From contig NZ_FXTB01000010.1 in NCBI RefSeq assembly GCF_900182605.1, positions 93,049 through 157,048 on the forward strand: a stretch of 64,000 nucleotides of DNA. Reading direction: 5' to 3'. The stretch comes from Saccharicrinis carchari (GTDB lineage Bacteria > Bacteroidota > Bacteroidia > Bacteroidales > Marinilabiliaceae). The notes beneath the pieces are model-generated. The model made no database searches, was not told the DNA's origin, and saw only the letters and a program-made list of their open reading frames with translations. This document shows positions 44,085-54,575 of this stretch, one piece after another (within the stretch, counting starts at the first letter, position 1; each line of letters begins with the position of its first letter). Made by a program: the position numbers and the translations under genes.

Positions 44085-44978
44085 CTACTTTTCGATAAGT
44101 TTTAGGTTTTTCATTTCGTTTAATAGGAGTTGTCTGTTTTCAGGAGTGATTTTACACAGGGGTTGTCTGTAAAATTCTTTTATAAATCCCATTTCTGCCA
44201 ACGCTGTTTTAACAGGTATGGGATTTGATTCCACAAAACACAATTCCATTAACTTTTTGTATTTGTAAAAACTTTTCCGGGTAGCAATGGCATCGCCTTG
44301 TAATGACACCTTCATTAGCTGCTGAAATTCGGCAGGGATTATATTGGCAACAACAGAAATACATCCATGGGCACCTAATAGGTTAGCGGAGGAGGCCAGG
44401 AAATCATCACCACTATAAACCAAAAACGTTTTAGGGGCAGAGGCAATGATTTGTGTAAAATACGATAAATCTCCGGAGGCTTCTTTTGTTGCCACTATGT
44501 TGTCAAAATCCTTTGCTAAACGAATAACGGTTTCGGGTAAAATGGAAGTACCCGTGCGAGAGGGAACATTGTATAATATAATAGGGATGTCCACCGATTG
44601 AGCCACCGTACTAAAATGATTGTATATGCCGGTTTCCGTAGGTTTATTGTAGTAGGGCACCACCACCAGTGCAGCATCGGCACCTAAATTCTTAGCCTTC
44701 TGTGTTTTTCTTATGGCTGTTTGCGTACAATTGCTTCCGCTTCCGGCAATAACAGGGATTCTGCCCTTGATCTTTTCCACAGCACGGGCAATAACTGCTT
44801 CATCCTCCTCATCGGTTAAAGTAGGTGTTTCGCCGGTGGTGCCACAAACCACAATGCCATCGGTCTTGCTATCTATATGCCAGTCAATTAGTTTATCAAA
44901 TGAATCCCAGTCTATTTCTCCTGACTCTAAAAAAGGAGTTACAATAGCAACTATTGCACCTTTCAATGTAAATGCCAT
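44085..44978 (-). CDS. dapA: 4-Hydroxy-tetrahydrodipicolinate synthase
   Basis: The ATG at 44978 gives 297 residues, the normal family length; the frame is open further upstream but that part is not family-like. It condenses pyruvate with aspartate semialdehyde in lysine and diaminopimelate synthesis. The motif GTTGE is at residues 46-50, tyrosine Y137 in ILYNVPSRTG, and the Schiff-base lysine K165 in ATKEAS. It is divergent from the ACT-domain gene, 168 bp apart. Confidence 0.97.
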   Translation of the reverse strand: MAFTLKGAIVAIVTPFLESGEIDWDSFDKLIDWHIDSKTDGIVVCGTTGETPTLTDEEDEAVIARAVEKIKGRIPVIAGSGSNCTQTAIRKTQKAKNLGADAALVVVPYYNKPTETGIYNHFSTVAQSVDIPIILYNVPSRTGTSILPETVIRLAKDFDNIVATKEASGDLSYFTQIIASAPKTFLVYSGDDFLASSANLLGAHGCISVVANIIPAEFQQLMKVSLQGDAIATRKSFYKYKKLMELCFVESNPIPVKTALAEMGFIKEFYRQPLCKITPENRQLLLNEMKNLKLIEK

Positions 44979-45100
44979 ATTATTTAGATGAATAAAGTAC
45001 GTAATTTTTAAAGCGTAAAAGTAAAGTTTAAAACTATAAAAATAACGGTAGAAAAATAAATTGTGTAATTTAAATTGCAAATAAAACTAATTTATAACAC

Positions 45101-45130
45101 TTTGTTATATTTTTAACGTTTTTAATTTTG
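45101..45130 (+). promoter_or_regulatory. Predicted promoter of the ACT-domain gene
   Basis: TTTG (45101-45104) and TAATTTTG (45123-45130) are 18 bp apart. The ATG follows 17 bp after the -7 box, so the leader is very short. Confidence 0.55.
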
Positions 45131-45146
45131 TTTAATTAGCAATTCT

Positions 45147-45809
45147 ATGATTACTATACCGCAAGCTGTTGAATCAGTAGTTAAAGCACAGCCTTTTATA
45201 TCGGAAGCATTGTTTGAAGGCTTAATTAATGTATCGTCCCTGGCTCGTAAAATTAAGCCCGATATAGACAGGATTTTGTTGAAGGATGCCAAGCACGGTG
45301 CTATTGTTATGGCTTTAAACAGGCTTAGTCCACAGGTGGATATAAGCTTGCAACGTGGTATCAATAAAATGATAAACATGCTGGGCGATATAATTGTACG
45401 TTCAGATTTGGTAGACTATACTTTTAAAAACTCGGATACTTTAATAAAATGTCACAGTCGTGTTTTTGAATCGCTGAGCCATCACCGGGATACATTTTAT
45501 ACTATGGTGCGCGGTATGAATGAATCTAATATAGTTATCAGTGGTATTTATGCCAACTTAGTAGATGAAAATTTTAATGAAGAAGAATTGCAGGTAAAAA
45601 CAGAAAATCTGTCGGCCATAACTTTAAAACTGCACGAAAGTAATACACAGGTACCTGGTTTTTATTATTATATTTTAAAAGCTGTTGCATGGGAGGGGAT
45701 CAATATTGTTGAAGTAATATCTACTACTAACGAATTTACGGTTTTGGTTAACGACGAGGATGTAGACAGGGCCTTTTCTGTACTCAAAAATTTAAAAAAG
45801 AAGAAATAA
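45147..45809 (+). CDS. ACT-domain protein of unknown function
   Basis: This 220-residue protein has a helical N-terminal part (ITIPQAVESVVKAQPFISEA, KIKPDIDRILLKDAKHGAIV). A C-terminal ACT-like region follows: VPGFYYYILKAVAWEGINIV, EVISTTNEFTVLVNDEDVDR. The last block closely resembles the second ACT repeat of aspartate kinases, but no kinase domain is present. It is divergent from dapA, whose pathway starts with aspartate kinase, so it may be an amino-acid sensor for that path. The function is unproven. Confidence 0.7.
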   Translation: MITIPQAVESVVKAQPFISEALFEGLINVSSLARKIKPDIDRILLKDAKHGAIVMALNRLSPQVDISLQRGINKMINMLGDIIVRSDLVDYTFKNSDTLIKCHSRVFESLSHHRDTFYTMVRGMNESNIVISGIYANLVDENFNEEELQVKTENLSAITLKLHESNTQVPGFYYYILKAVAWEGINIVEVISTTNEFTVLVNDEDVDRAFSVLKNLKKKK

Positions 45810-46018
45810 AAAAGGGTATAAGGCCTTTTACGAGAATAATCGTATTTTTATATCGTTAAAATACTTATGAATGGTACATGCTTTAATTGGTCATTTATTT
45901 TTAGATGTTTATCAGAAAATGTGAATATTTTGTAACTAAAACGGACGTAATCCGTTTCTAACGATATAAAATAAAAGATTATACAACTAACATTAATTTA
46001 TATAGTAATACGCTGGAT

Positions 46019-46150
46019 ATGAAAAAAATCGTTTTAATTATGGCTGTGGCCGGGTTGTTTATTGCGTTAGGAATGAGTTCTTGCAAAAGTACTGAGGACT
46101 GCCCTGCTTATAGCAAAGTAATTGTTGAAAAGGACACAGAAAATGCATAG
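46019..46150 (+). CDS. 43-residue lipoprotein
   Basis: The frame encodes a short protein with a signal peptide and lipobox (MKKIVLIMAVAGLFIALGMS then SC), leaving a mature tail of about 21 residues (STEDCPAYSKVIVEKDTE). A second cysteine is in the tail. A terminator follows 18 bp later, which supports a real transcript. It lies between the ACT-domain gene and gapA. Small lipoproteins of this kind are common in Bacteroidota; the role is unknown. Confidence 0.7.
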   Translation: MKKIVLIMAVAGLFIALGMSSCKSTEDCPAYSKVIVEKDTENA

Positions 46151-46167
46151 ACCAAGTTTTATGGTGG

Positions 46168-46201
46168 AAAAGGACAATTTTTTAAATTGTCCTTTTTTTT
46201 T
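46168..46201 (+). terminator. Terminator of the 43-residue lipoprotein gene
   Basis: AAAAGGACAATTT and AAATTGTCCTTTT form a strong stem ending in a nine-base T-run. Confidence 0.9.
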
Positions 46202-46292
46202 GTTCCTACTCAACGTTTTCTTCTTATAATCCTTTTTATGGCGGCATTTCACATTTTTTAATACAGTATTTGATAAAAACGTGAGCTGTTTA

Positions 46293-46324
46293 CTTGACCC
46301 TTTCTTAATGATTTTATACTTTTG
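46293..46324 (+). promoter_or_regulatory. Predicted gapA promoter
   Basis: CTTG (46293-46296) and TACTTTTG (46317-46324) are 20 bp apart, 53 bp before the gapA ATG. Confidence 0.65.
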
Positions 46325-46349
46325 TACCTCATTTTGAATACGATTGTAA

Positions 46350-47384
<1,035 letters not shown>

Positions 47385-47406
47385 TTGCAGTTCTAAAATA
47401 TTTTTT

Positions 47407-47437
47407 AAAGGCTCGCCAATTTTGGCGAGCCTTTTTT
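47407..47437 (+). terminator. gapA terminator
   Basis: AAAGGCTCGCCA and TGGCGAGCCTTT form a perfect 12-bp stem with a 4-nt loop and a T-run, 22 bp after the stop. Confidence 0.93.
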
Positions 47438-47581
47438 GATAGTGATTTATAGGGGAGAACAGTTTTGCAGGCAAAAGTTGATTTGTAGCCGGCAGGTAAG
47501 CGCTTCTAGACGTGGAATTTGAAAAAGTAGATAGAGGTCGTGTACTTTATTAAGTTATTTATTTTATTTTTATAGCAATAT

Positions 47582-48613
47582 ATGAAACGATTGCAGTTTA
47601 TAGATGTACTGAGGATTACTGCCATTTTCATGGTTGTTTATCAGCATAATGAATTAGATTCATCGATTAGTATTTATTTTGAATCATTTTCGGTATCACT
47701 TTTTTTTATGGTTTCAGGATTCGTTAGTAGTCCGAAAAGTCATCTGCCATTTCTTAAGGTGCTAAAGAAATATATTAAACATTTACTTGCTCCCTATTTT
47801 CTGATCAGTGGGTTACTTTATCTTTTTTGGTTTTTTGTAGGTCGGCATTATGGATATAAAGCAACTGTAACGCACGATCCCCTACTAAATTTTATAGGAA
47901 TATTTTATGCACAGGGAGGTGCAGATTTTATGAGCTGGGGAATTCCTATGTGGTTTCTTCCGACTCTTTTTAATGTGGTTATGCTGGATTATTTTGTCTC
48001 TAAATTAAAACTTCCATTGCAAATTATTGCATTGTTGCTGTTTCCTGTAATTGGACTTTGGCTTTTCCAACATATTGGTTTCCATCTTCCCTGGAGTTTT
48101 GATATTGCCTTGGTTGTTTATCTGTTTTATTTTGTGGGACGTGTATTTAAAAAGATAGATTTGGTAAAAATTATCCAAGGCAAGGAATTGTTGGTTTTTA
48201 TAATTTGTTTTAGTTTGCATTTATATACTTTTCGTTTTAATGGGATTGTTGAAGTGTATTATGGGCATTATGGCGATTTTTTGGGATTGATGTATTTTAA
48301 TGCAATACTGGCGTTTGTTTGGCTGTTTGCTTTATTGAAAGTGTTGCCTAATTGGAAAATAGTGTCGTGGCTTGGTCGCAACACTTTGCCTATACTGGCC
48401 TTTCATTTGTTAATGATGACCTTTGTTAAAGGGGTGGCTCTTTTTATTTTTGATTATAAAATCGAGATTACACCACTCAATGCTATCTTTTACACACTAT
48501 TACAAATCATTTTGCTTATACCGCTTATTCATTTTGTGAATCGCTATTTGCCTTTTTTGGTTGGAATTGATCGGAAAAAAGATTCCAGGATGGTTCAATC
48601 CAAGGCGACTTAA
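47582..48613 (+). CDS. Acyltransferase family 3 membrane protein
   Basis: The 343-residue protein has about ten membrane helices and starts MKRLQFIDVLRITAIFMVVY then QHN, the arginine-histidine pattern of family 3 acyltransferases. It resembles sugar O-acetylases of the WecH or fucose-4-O-acetylase type, which modify surface glycans. The acceptor is unknown. The last 89 bp overlap the 3' end of the convergent phosphoethanolamine-transferase gene, so both ORFs share DNA. The C-terminal tail after VGIDRKKDS is the overlapping part. Confidence 0.85.
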   Translation: MKRLQFIDVLRITAIFMVVYQHNELDSSISIYFESFSVSLFFMVSGFVSSPKSHLPFLKVLKKYIKHLLAPYFLISGLLYLFWFFVGRHYGYKATVTHDPLLNFIGIFYAQGGADFMSWGIPMWFLPTLFNVVMLDYFVSKLKLPLQIIALLLFPVIGLWLFQHIGFHLPWSFDIALVVYLFYFVGRVFKKIDLVKIIQGKELLVFIICFSLHLYTFRFNGIVEVYYGHYGDFLGLMYFNAILAFVWLFALLKVLPNWKIVSWLGRNTLPILAFHLLMMTFVKGVALFIFDYKIEITPLNAIFYTLLQIILLIPLIHFVNRYLPFLVGIDRKKDSRMVQSKAT

Positions 48614-50087
48614 TGGCACTGCCATCGATAATGGTATGAAACAAAAAGGCGGTATCAACTACCTTTTCCCGGTTTTTAATGAATTGGCTTACTTTTTCGG
48701 CAAACTGAATTTTGTATTTATCAGAAAACCAGAAAAAGCAGGCCGGATTTTGTTCCGTGGGTGCACCATTAGCGTGTAACCATTTACCATTTTCGCCAAA
48801 CGATTGCCCATGGTCGGCAAGAAAAATAACCATTGCTTTTTTATTTTCTAACTCATTTATAAACTGTTCAATCACTGAATCTACAAAAAGTGTAACGTTA
48901 TCATAGGAGTTTATCATTCGCTCTTTATTGTCGTTCGATAGCACCTTATTTTCTAAAATAGGAGTAAATTGTATATATTCCTCCGGAAGGTTTTTATTGT
49001 AATACCAATGATTGCCAGCAAGGTGAACCATTAGTAATTGTCGTGGATGGTGCTGGTTAATTAAATTGGTAAAAGGTTCAATAAGATCGGAGTCATATTT
49101 TGGGGTATTGCTGTAATCCGAGAATTGTGGCTTATTAATAAATATAGTATCGTTTTCGTTAATGAAATAGCGGAGTGCAGCCAAGGGGTTTTGATTGGCT
49201 ATCCATGCCGTACGGAAGGAGCAGCGTTTAAAAATGTCGATAAAAGAACTTTCCGTGTACATAGGATCAAGCATGCCGGGTGCGGCTCTGGTAAGAAAAT
49301 ACCTTAGGCTGGCCGCCGTGTAGGTGTAGGGGGAGTGCACATGGGGTAAAAATAGGGCCCCTTTTTGTTCTGCTTTAGGCATTGTAACACGAAAATAACC
49401 ATTGGTTTGAATATGATCGGCACGTAAGGCTTCGCCAATAATTAAAAGTGTGATAATTGAGTCTGACTCCACATGTGCATCTTCACCCAATAAGCGTCTT
49501 TCGCTGTCCATTTCCTTTACATTACTCTTGTAATCTTGATAAGCAATATAATACGAAAAAGGAGCCCTCATCAGTAATGTGTTTCTACGTAATTTATTGG
49601 TGAAAGTGAAAATTACAATACCCATCAAAGCCAATGATAAAATGAGAATGAACTCTCTTTTTTTGAAGGTAATGCTGAAACGATAAATAATTAGTAATAC
49701 GGTAATGCCTATGGATGCAATTAAAGTACCAAGTATAGGCAACGAAAGGTAGTTGCTTATTTCGGCGGTGTCGGTCAGGAATATGGATTCGATGAGTGCC
49801 GTATTGATTGAGATGTCCAATTGCCATGTGAAATATGCTGTAGCGGCCGATATAAAAGTAAAAATTGGGAAGACAATGGTAAACAAGTATCGGTTAAGAC
49901 TCATAATGACAATAAGAACCAGTACGCCCCATGCTGATAGTGCCCAATGTGAAATGACCTCTAAAATACTTTTAACATCCGACATGGGATAGTGACGGTA
50001 GTTTGCAGTTAAAAAAAATACAGAGCAGCTTAGTGTAGTTATCAGAATGAAAGTAACAAGTGGAAAACGCCTAAAAAAAGAATGCAT
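48525..50087 (-). CDS. Phosphoethanolamine transferase (sulfatase fold)
   Basis: This 520-residue inner-membrane enzyme has five N-terminal membrane helices. A periplasmic alkaline-phosphatase-like domain starts at LLIIGEALRADHIQTNGYFR near residue 213. The likely nucleophile is a threonine in SPYTYTAASLRYFLTRA some 40 residues later. Metal ligands appear in VIFLADHGQSFGENG and KWLHANGAPT. It decorates lipid A or surface glycans with phosphoethanolamine. It is convergent with the acyltransferase gene and overlaps it by 89 bp. Confidence 0.9.
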   Translation of the reverse strand: MHSFFRRFPLVTFILITTLSCSVFFLTANYRHYPMSDVKSILEVISHWALSAWGVLVLIVIMSLNRYLFTIVFPIFTFISAATAYFTWQLDISINTALIESIFLTDTAEISNYLSLPILGTLIASIGITVLLIIYRFSITFKKREFILILSLALMGIVIFTFTNKLRRNTLLMRAPFSYYIAYQDYKSNVKEMDSERRLLGEDAHVESDSIITLLIIGEALRADHIQTNGYFRVTMPKAEQKGALFLPHVHSPYTYTAASLRYFLTRAAPGMLDPMYTESSFIDIFKRCSFRTAWIANQNPLAALRYFINENDTIFINKPQFSDYSNTPKYDSDLIEPFTNLINQHHPRQLLMVHLAGNHWYYNKNLPEEYIQFTPILENKVLSNDNKERMINSYDNVTLFVDSVIEQFINELENKKAMVIFLADHGQSFGENGKWLHANGAPTEQNPACFFWFSDKYKIQFAEKVSQFIKNREKVVDTAFLFHTIIDGSAIKSPWIEPSWNLFSDQFQPKKANSDSQNE

Positions 50088-50332
50088 ACAAATGAGCGAT
50101 AAAAAGTGATGGGTACTGAATCCTATTTGATGGCATCAAAATTACTTTATTATTTATTATACACCAATGAATGGTGGGATTGTTTTGTATATCTTTGAGT
50201 AAGAAAAATTAATGGGGTATAACTGGTTTTCAGGATCTTTATTCATCCATGAACTAAAATATGGAAAAAAGTTAAACCTGGCTTACATTTAGTGAAAGAA
50301 AGTAAATAATTCAATTTTTTTAATAATACGAT

Positions 50333-51145
50333 ATGAATGTTTTAATAATTAATATGCTTATAATGAGTGTTTTATATCTCGCGGGCTGTGTTAATAAAAG
50401 TACTAATACAAGCCGTAAGGATGTTGATCAATGGATTTCGCTTTTTAATGGGAAAAATTTAGACAACTGGGTCGTGAAAATTCATCACCACAATTTTGGA
50501 GATAATTATGCCAATACTTTTCGTGTAATAGATGGTAAGATACAAGTGAATTACGATGGTTATAATAAGTTCGACGAGCGTTTTGGGCACCTGTTTTATC
50601 ATCAACCTTTTTCGTCGTATCATCTAAGGTTTAAATATCGATTTACCGATCAGTGGATGGAAGATGCGCCCATCTTCACATTCCGAAACAGCGGAGTTAT
50701 GTTTCATTCGCAGGATCCTAAAAGTATATTGAAAGGGCAGGATTGGCCTATTTCGGTAGAATACCAAATTTTAGCTGAAGAAACTGAAGGAACAGCTCGA
50801 CCAACCGGTAATGTTTGCTCTCCCGGAACGGAGGTGTACTACAATGGGGAAATAGATCCACGCCACTGCATCAGTTCCACGTCGTCGACCTATACATGGG
50901 ATAAGTGGATGAGCGGTGAACTTATTGTACGAGGTGATAGCATTGTGCATAAGGTTAATGGTAAGGTGGTGCTTAAGTATAGTAAGCCAACCATTGGTGG
51001 GGGTGTTGTAACTGGATTCGACCCTGCTGTTAAGCGTGACGGTAAACTGCTTACGGAGGGGTATATAGCATTACAATCAGAAGGACAAGGAATAGAATTT
51101 AAAGACATAGAAATAAAAATATTGGGGGAAATTGCAGGTCGGTGA
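50333..51145 (+). CDS. DUF1080 (3-keto-disaccharide hydrolase) lipoprotein
   Basis: This 270-residue protein has a lipobox (VLYLAGCVNKS) and a DUF1080 domain. WISLFNGKNLDNWVVKIHHH is the typical start, then YHLRFKYRF, FRNSGVMFHSQDP and the end GYIALQSEGQGIEFKDIEIK. DUF1080 proteins act on glycosides, with 3-keto-disaccharide cleavage shown for some, and are common in polysaccharide-degrading Bacteroidota. It stands 208 bp before the GH13 lipoprotein, so both may serve sugar use, though they are not a tight operon. Confidence 0.92.
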   Translation: MNVLIINMLIMSVLYLAGCVNKSTNTSRKDVDQWISLFNGKNLDNWVVKIHHHNFGDNYANTFRVIDGKIQVNYDGYNKFDERFGHLFYHQPFSSYHLRFKYRFTDQWMEDAPIFTFRNSGVMFHSQDPKSILKGQDWPISVEYQILAEETEGTARPTGNVCSPGTEVYYNGEIDPRHCISSTSSTYTWDKWMSGELIVRGDSIVHKVNGKVVLKYSKPTIGGGVVTGFDPAVKRDGKLLTEGYIALQSEGQGIEFKDIEIKILGEIAGR

Positions 51146-51353
51146 AATTGTGCTTTGTTGACCTATCAACTTAAGTTTACATCGCATCGCACCGTACAAA
51201 ACTACCCGCATTCTCATAAATACATAAGTTGTCAAAAATATTCAAATTTGCTCGTGCTCTTGTAATTTACGGTTGATTTTGGTTCAGGGTATAGCATCAT
51301 GTTTCTAATAAAAAAAACACATATCTTGCACCAAACAAAAAAATATCATTGAG

Positions 51354-53228
51354 ATGAAGAAACTTATTTACATTCTATTTATTATTACCATGTTAGCTAG
51401 CTGCACAAGCCATCAAAACCGGCAAAAGCAATCTTTCGAAACTGCCGGATCGGGCAAAATAGTAGTTTATCAGGTTTTTACGCGTTTGTTTGGAAACACC
51501 GATACCATTAATAAACCCTGGGGAACCATAGAGGAGAATGGTGTGGGTAAATTCAACGATTTTACCGAAAAGGCCTTAAAGGAAATAAAAAGTATGGGAG
51601 TTAGCCATATTTGGTACACCGGAATTCCGCATCATGCAACGGTAACCGATTATACCCAATACGGCATATCCAACGACGACCCGGATGTAGTGAAAGGCCG
51701 TGCAGGATCGCCCTATGCAGTAAAAGACTATTATCAGGTAGATCCGGATATGGCGGTAGATCCTGCCAAACGAATGGAAGAGTTTGAAGCGCTGATTCAA
51801 CGAACGCATCAACAAGGGATGAAGGTAATTATAGATATTGTACCCAACCATGTAGCCCGTCATTATCAAGGTCTTAACAATCCGGAGGGTGTCAGTGATT
51901 TTGGTGCTGATGATGATACTTCGCTGGTGTACGCACGCAATAACAACTTTTATTACATCCCCGGAAAAGCTTTTAGTGTGCCAGCGCCTAAAGATGGTTA
52001 CAAGCCGTTGGGAGGAAGCAAGCATCCGCTGGCCGATGGCAAGTTTGATGAGAATCCTGCTAAATGGACGGGCAATGGTTCGCGTTTAGCACAACCCAAT
52101 TTTTACGATTGGTACGAAACGGTAAAGGTAAATTATGGCGTGCGTCCGGATGGAGAGTATGATTTTGATACTTTGCCCGATAGTTATAAAAGCAAAACTT
52201 ACAAGGAGCATTATGCTTTCTGGAAAGAAAAAGAGGTGCCGGATTCTTGGATTAAATTCCGGGATATAGCTCTTTTTTGGATGGATAAAGGGGTGGATGG
52301 TTTTAGATACGATATGGCGGAAATGGTTCCGGTGGAGTTTTGGAGCTTCTTAAATTCATCTGTCAAAATAAAAAATCCGGAGGCTTTTTTATTGGCCGAG
52401 GTGTATCAGCCCGACTTGTACCGGGATTACATCCACAAAGGCAAGATGGATTACCTTTACGATAAGGTAGATTTGTACGATACCCTAAAGCACATTATGC
52501 AAGGACACGGCTCTACCGATAATATTGCCCCCATACTACACAAACTGGCGGACATTGAGCATCACATGCTTCACTTTCTCGAAAATCATGATGAGCAGCG
52601 CATTGCCTCGCCTGAATTTGCCGGCGATGCCAAAAAGGGAATGCCGGCCATGGTTGTATCGGCCACCTTGAGCACTTCGCCCACAATGCTTTATTTTGGA
52701 CAGGAGGTAGGGGAGCCGGGTGCAGAAAATGCAGGTTTCGGTGCGCCTTCGCGTACTTCTATCTTCGATTATATTGGTGTGCCGCATCATCAGCGCTGGA
52801 TGAACAAAGGAAAGTTTGATGGAGGCCAGTTAAATGATGAGGAAAAGAAATTGCGCAGTTTTTATAAAAGGCTGTTGAGTTTTACTGCAAATAGTGAAGC
52901 CCTAATGGGCCATTATGCCGACATACATTCTTTTAACAGGAGCCGGACAGACGATTATACGGACAAAGTTTATTCATTTGTTCGTTGGAACAACAAAGAA
53001 AAGCTGATTATAGTTTCTAATTTTAGTGCTGCGAACAGCTTTGCTTTTGAACTTCAAATTCCGGCTGATATTATGGGTAAGATGGAGGTTACAGATGGTA
53101 ACTTTATTGCTGCTGATCAATTGTTTGGTAAAAAAACCACTTCCTTAAATGTAAAGGATGGTTTGGGCACCATAGATATTCAGCTGGCACCCTTGCAGTC
53201 GTATATTTTTAAAATAAAGTCAAACTAA
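51354..53228 (+). CDS. GH13 alpha-amylase family lipoprotein
   Basis: The 624-residue enzyme has a signal peptide with lipobox (MLASCTSHQ). The TIM barrel follows: VVYQVFTRLFGNTDT, IDIVPNHVARHY (region I), GVDGFRYDMAEMVP (region II, nucleophile Asp near residue 319), LLAEVYQ (region III, acid) and LENHDEQR (region IV, near residue 410). All four GH13 regions are intact. It should cut alpha-glucans at the cell surface or in the periplasm. No SusC/SusD pair is nearby, so it is not part of a classic PUL here. Confidence 0.95.
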   Translation: MKKLIYILFIITMLASCTSHQNRQKQSFETAGSGKIVVYQVFTRLFGNTDTINKPWGTIEENGVGKFNDFTEKALKEIKSMGVSHIWYTGIPHHATVTDYTQYGISNDDPDVVKGRAGSPYAVKDYYQVDPDMAVDPAKRMEEFEALIQRTHQQGMKVIIDIVPNHVARHYQGLNNPEGVSDFGADDDTSLVYARNNNFYYIPGKAFSVPAPKDGYKPLGGSKHPLADGKFDENPAKWTGNGSRLAQPNFYDWYETVKVNYGVRPDGEYDFDTLPDSYKSKTYKEHYAFWKEKEVPDSWIKFRDIALFWMDKGVDGFRYDMAEMVPVEFWSFLNSSVKIKNPEAFLLAEVYQPDLYRDYIHKGKMDYLYDKVDLYDTLKHIMQGHGSTDNIAPILHKLADIEHHMLHFLENHDEQRIASPEFAGDAKKGMPAMVVSATLSTSPTMLYFGQEVGEPGAENAGFGAPSRTSIFDYIGVPHHQRWMNKGKFDGGQLNDEEKKLRSFYKRLLSFTANSEALMGHYADIHSFNRSRTDDYTDKVYSFVRWNNKEKLIIVSNFSAANSFAFELQIPADIMGKMEVTDGNFIAADQLFGKKTTSLNVKDGLGTIDIQLAPLQSYIFKIKSN

Positions 53229-53378
53229 GAGAAGCTAACTTTGCAGTCCGGCTGCAACTGTATGCGTTTTGTACATGCCACGCCCAAACTGAATTCTATT
53301 TGTTAAGGTAAATGATAAATGAGTTGAAACCACTCTGCTTTATGTGTCCTCCTTCATTCGGGGGAGTTACAGGGGGCT

Positions 53379-54353
53379 TTACTTTACCTCAATCACCACT
53401 CCCGAGGCCTGTACTTTATTTTTGGTGGATGCCGGGCCTGTTATAAAAGGCTCGTCATCCAGGTAGATTTGTATATAATACAAACCTTTTTTCTGAAAAG
53501 TAAACGCTAAGGGTATAAATCCCTGATCATTAATTACAGGTAAATCCCAGGGTAGTATTTTGTGAGCCAACTCATCACTATAGTCATTGTAACTCATCTG
53601 CCGGTTAATGGCATCGGCATTCATTTGAGCCGGAAACTTTTCGTAATATGCCAATGCCATATGTAGATGTTTTCCTTTTTGCGGTTGAACGGGGAGCAAT
53701 ACTTTTGAGTTCACTTTTACTGTGGCATTAAAGTCATCGAACTTTAGATATCGGTCTAAAAACTCTTCGTAATATCTGAATTGATTTTTATGAAGGTAAA
53801 AGCCAATGCCTATATAATTGTGATGAGGGTGGATACAGTTTAGTTTATGGCCATCGTTAGGCGCACGTTCCGCCATAAAGGCATTGTGTGCCTGCTGCAT
53901 GTAGCTTGCAATATGTTCCGGCTTAGAGGGTAAAAACTCGGTTGAAGAGAGCGCAGAGGCATTTTCTGTTACGTGTGCTGTGCCTCCGGCAAGCGCATAA
54001 CGGTAATAAGGCGATTCGCCCTTTAAGTTATAATGCCCCATAAAATTGTTGGTGGCTGCCTCTCGGGCTATTTTATTGGCAACACGTGAGGCCAAAATAT
54101 CCAATTCTACCATGGGTTGGTGGTGCTTTTTTCGCGAAGCATTGATGTGAGCCAACTGGTTTAACTTAAGGAGGAGTGCATTTTTGTCGTCTTTGTACGC
54201 TATTAATCTGTTTTCCTTGTGATTAAGGTTTTCGTATTTTTTAACTTCCGATTCAGATAGATCATACTTAATTATATCCTTCGCATAAACAAGTGTGTTT
54301 GCAAAAAGTGCTACCACAAAAACCAATAACGTTAAAATGTATCTTATAAACAT
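53379..54353 (-). CDS. CAP/SCP-domain secreted protein
   Basis: The 324-residue protein has a signal peptide (YILTLLVFVVALFANTLVYA) and a CAP domain at about residues 60-215. Family marks are LNQLAHINASRKKHHQP, MGHYNLKGESPYYRYAL, VTENASAL and HKLNCIHPHHNYIGIGFY. The second part (about 220-324) has a beta-rich look and no known family. Bacterial CAP proteins are secreted with unclear roles. It is a single gene with 220 bp to the histidine kinase stop. Confidence 0.85.
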   Translation of the reverse strand: MFIRYILTLLVFVVALFANTLVYAKDIIKYDLSESEVKKYENLNHKENRLIAYKDDKNALLLKLNQLAHINASRKKHHQPMVELDILASRVANKIAREAATNNFMGHYNLKGESPYYRYALAGGTAHVTENASALSSTEFLPSKPEHIASYMQQAHNAFMAERAPNDGHKLNCIHPHHNYIGIGFYLHKNQFRYYEEFLDRYLKFDDFNATVKVNSKVLLPVQPQKGKHLHMALAYYEKFPAQMNADAINRQMSYNDYSDELAHKILPWDLPVINDQGFIPLAFTFQKKGLYYIQIYLDDEPFITGPASTKNKVQASGVVIEVK

Positions 54354-54575
54354 GTTCTCTTTTTATTTATAAACGATGAATAAAGAGCTTTGTTTTGTAA
54401 CAATGCTATTCTGCTCTTTCCGCTTACTGCTTTCCTCTTTCCGCTCACACACTTCCCATTCACAGACATTACACCTTTGCTTTACATGCTGCTATTCCCA
54501 CTCGGAGCACAATTCCTTCTGATCCAAATCAGTCGAATTCCCCTATTCCAGGCGCTTTACGTTGTGTGGTTTACG

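Noticed and set aside
49380..49460. Missing threonine nucleophile in the phosphoethanolamine transferase (GEALR instead of GET)
   Set aside because: In this family the nucleophile lies about 40 residues after the GE motif. A suitable threonine is present in YTYTAASLRYF, so the enzyme can be active.
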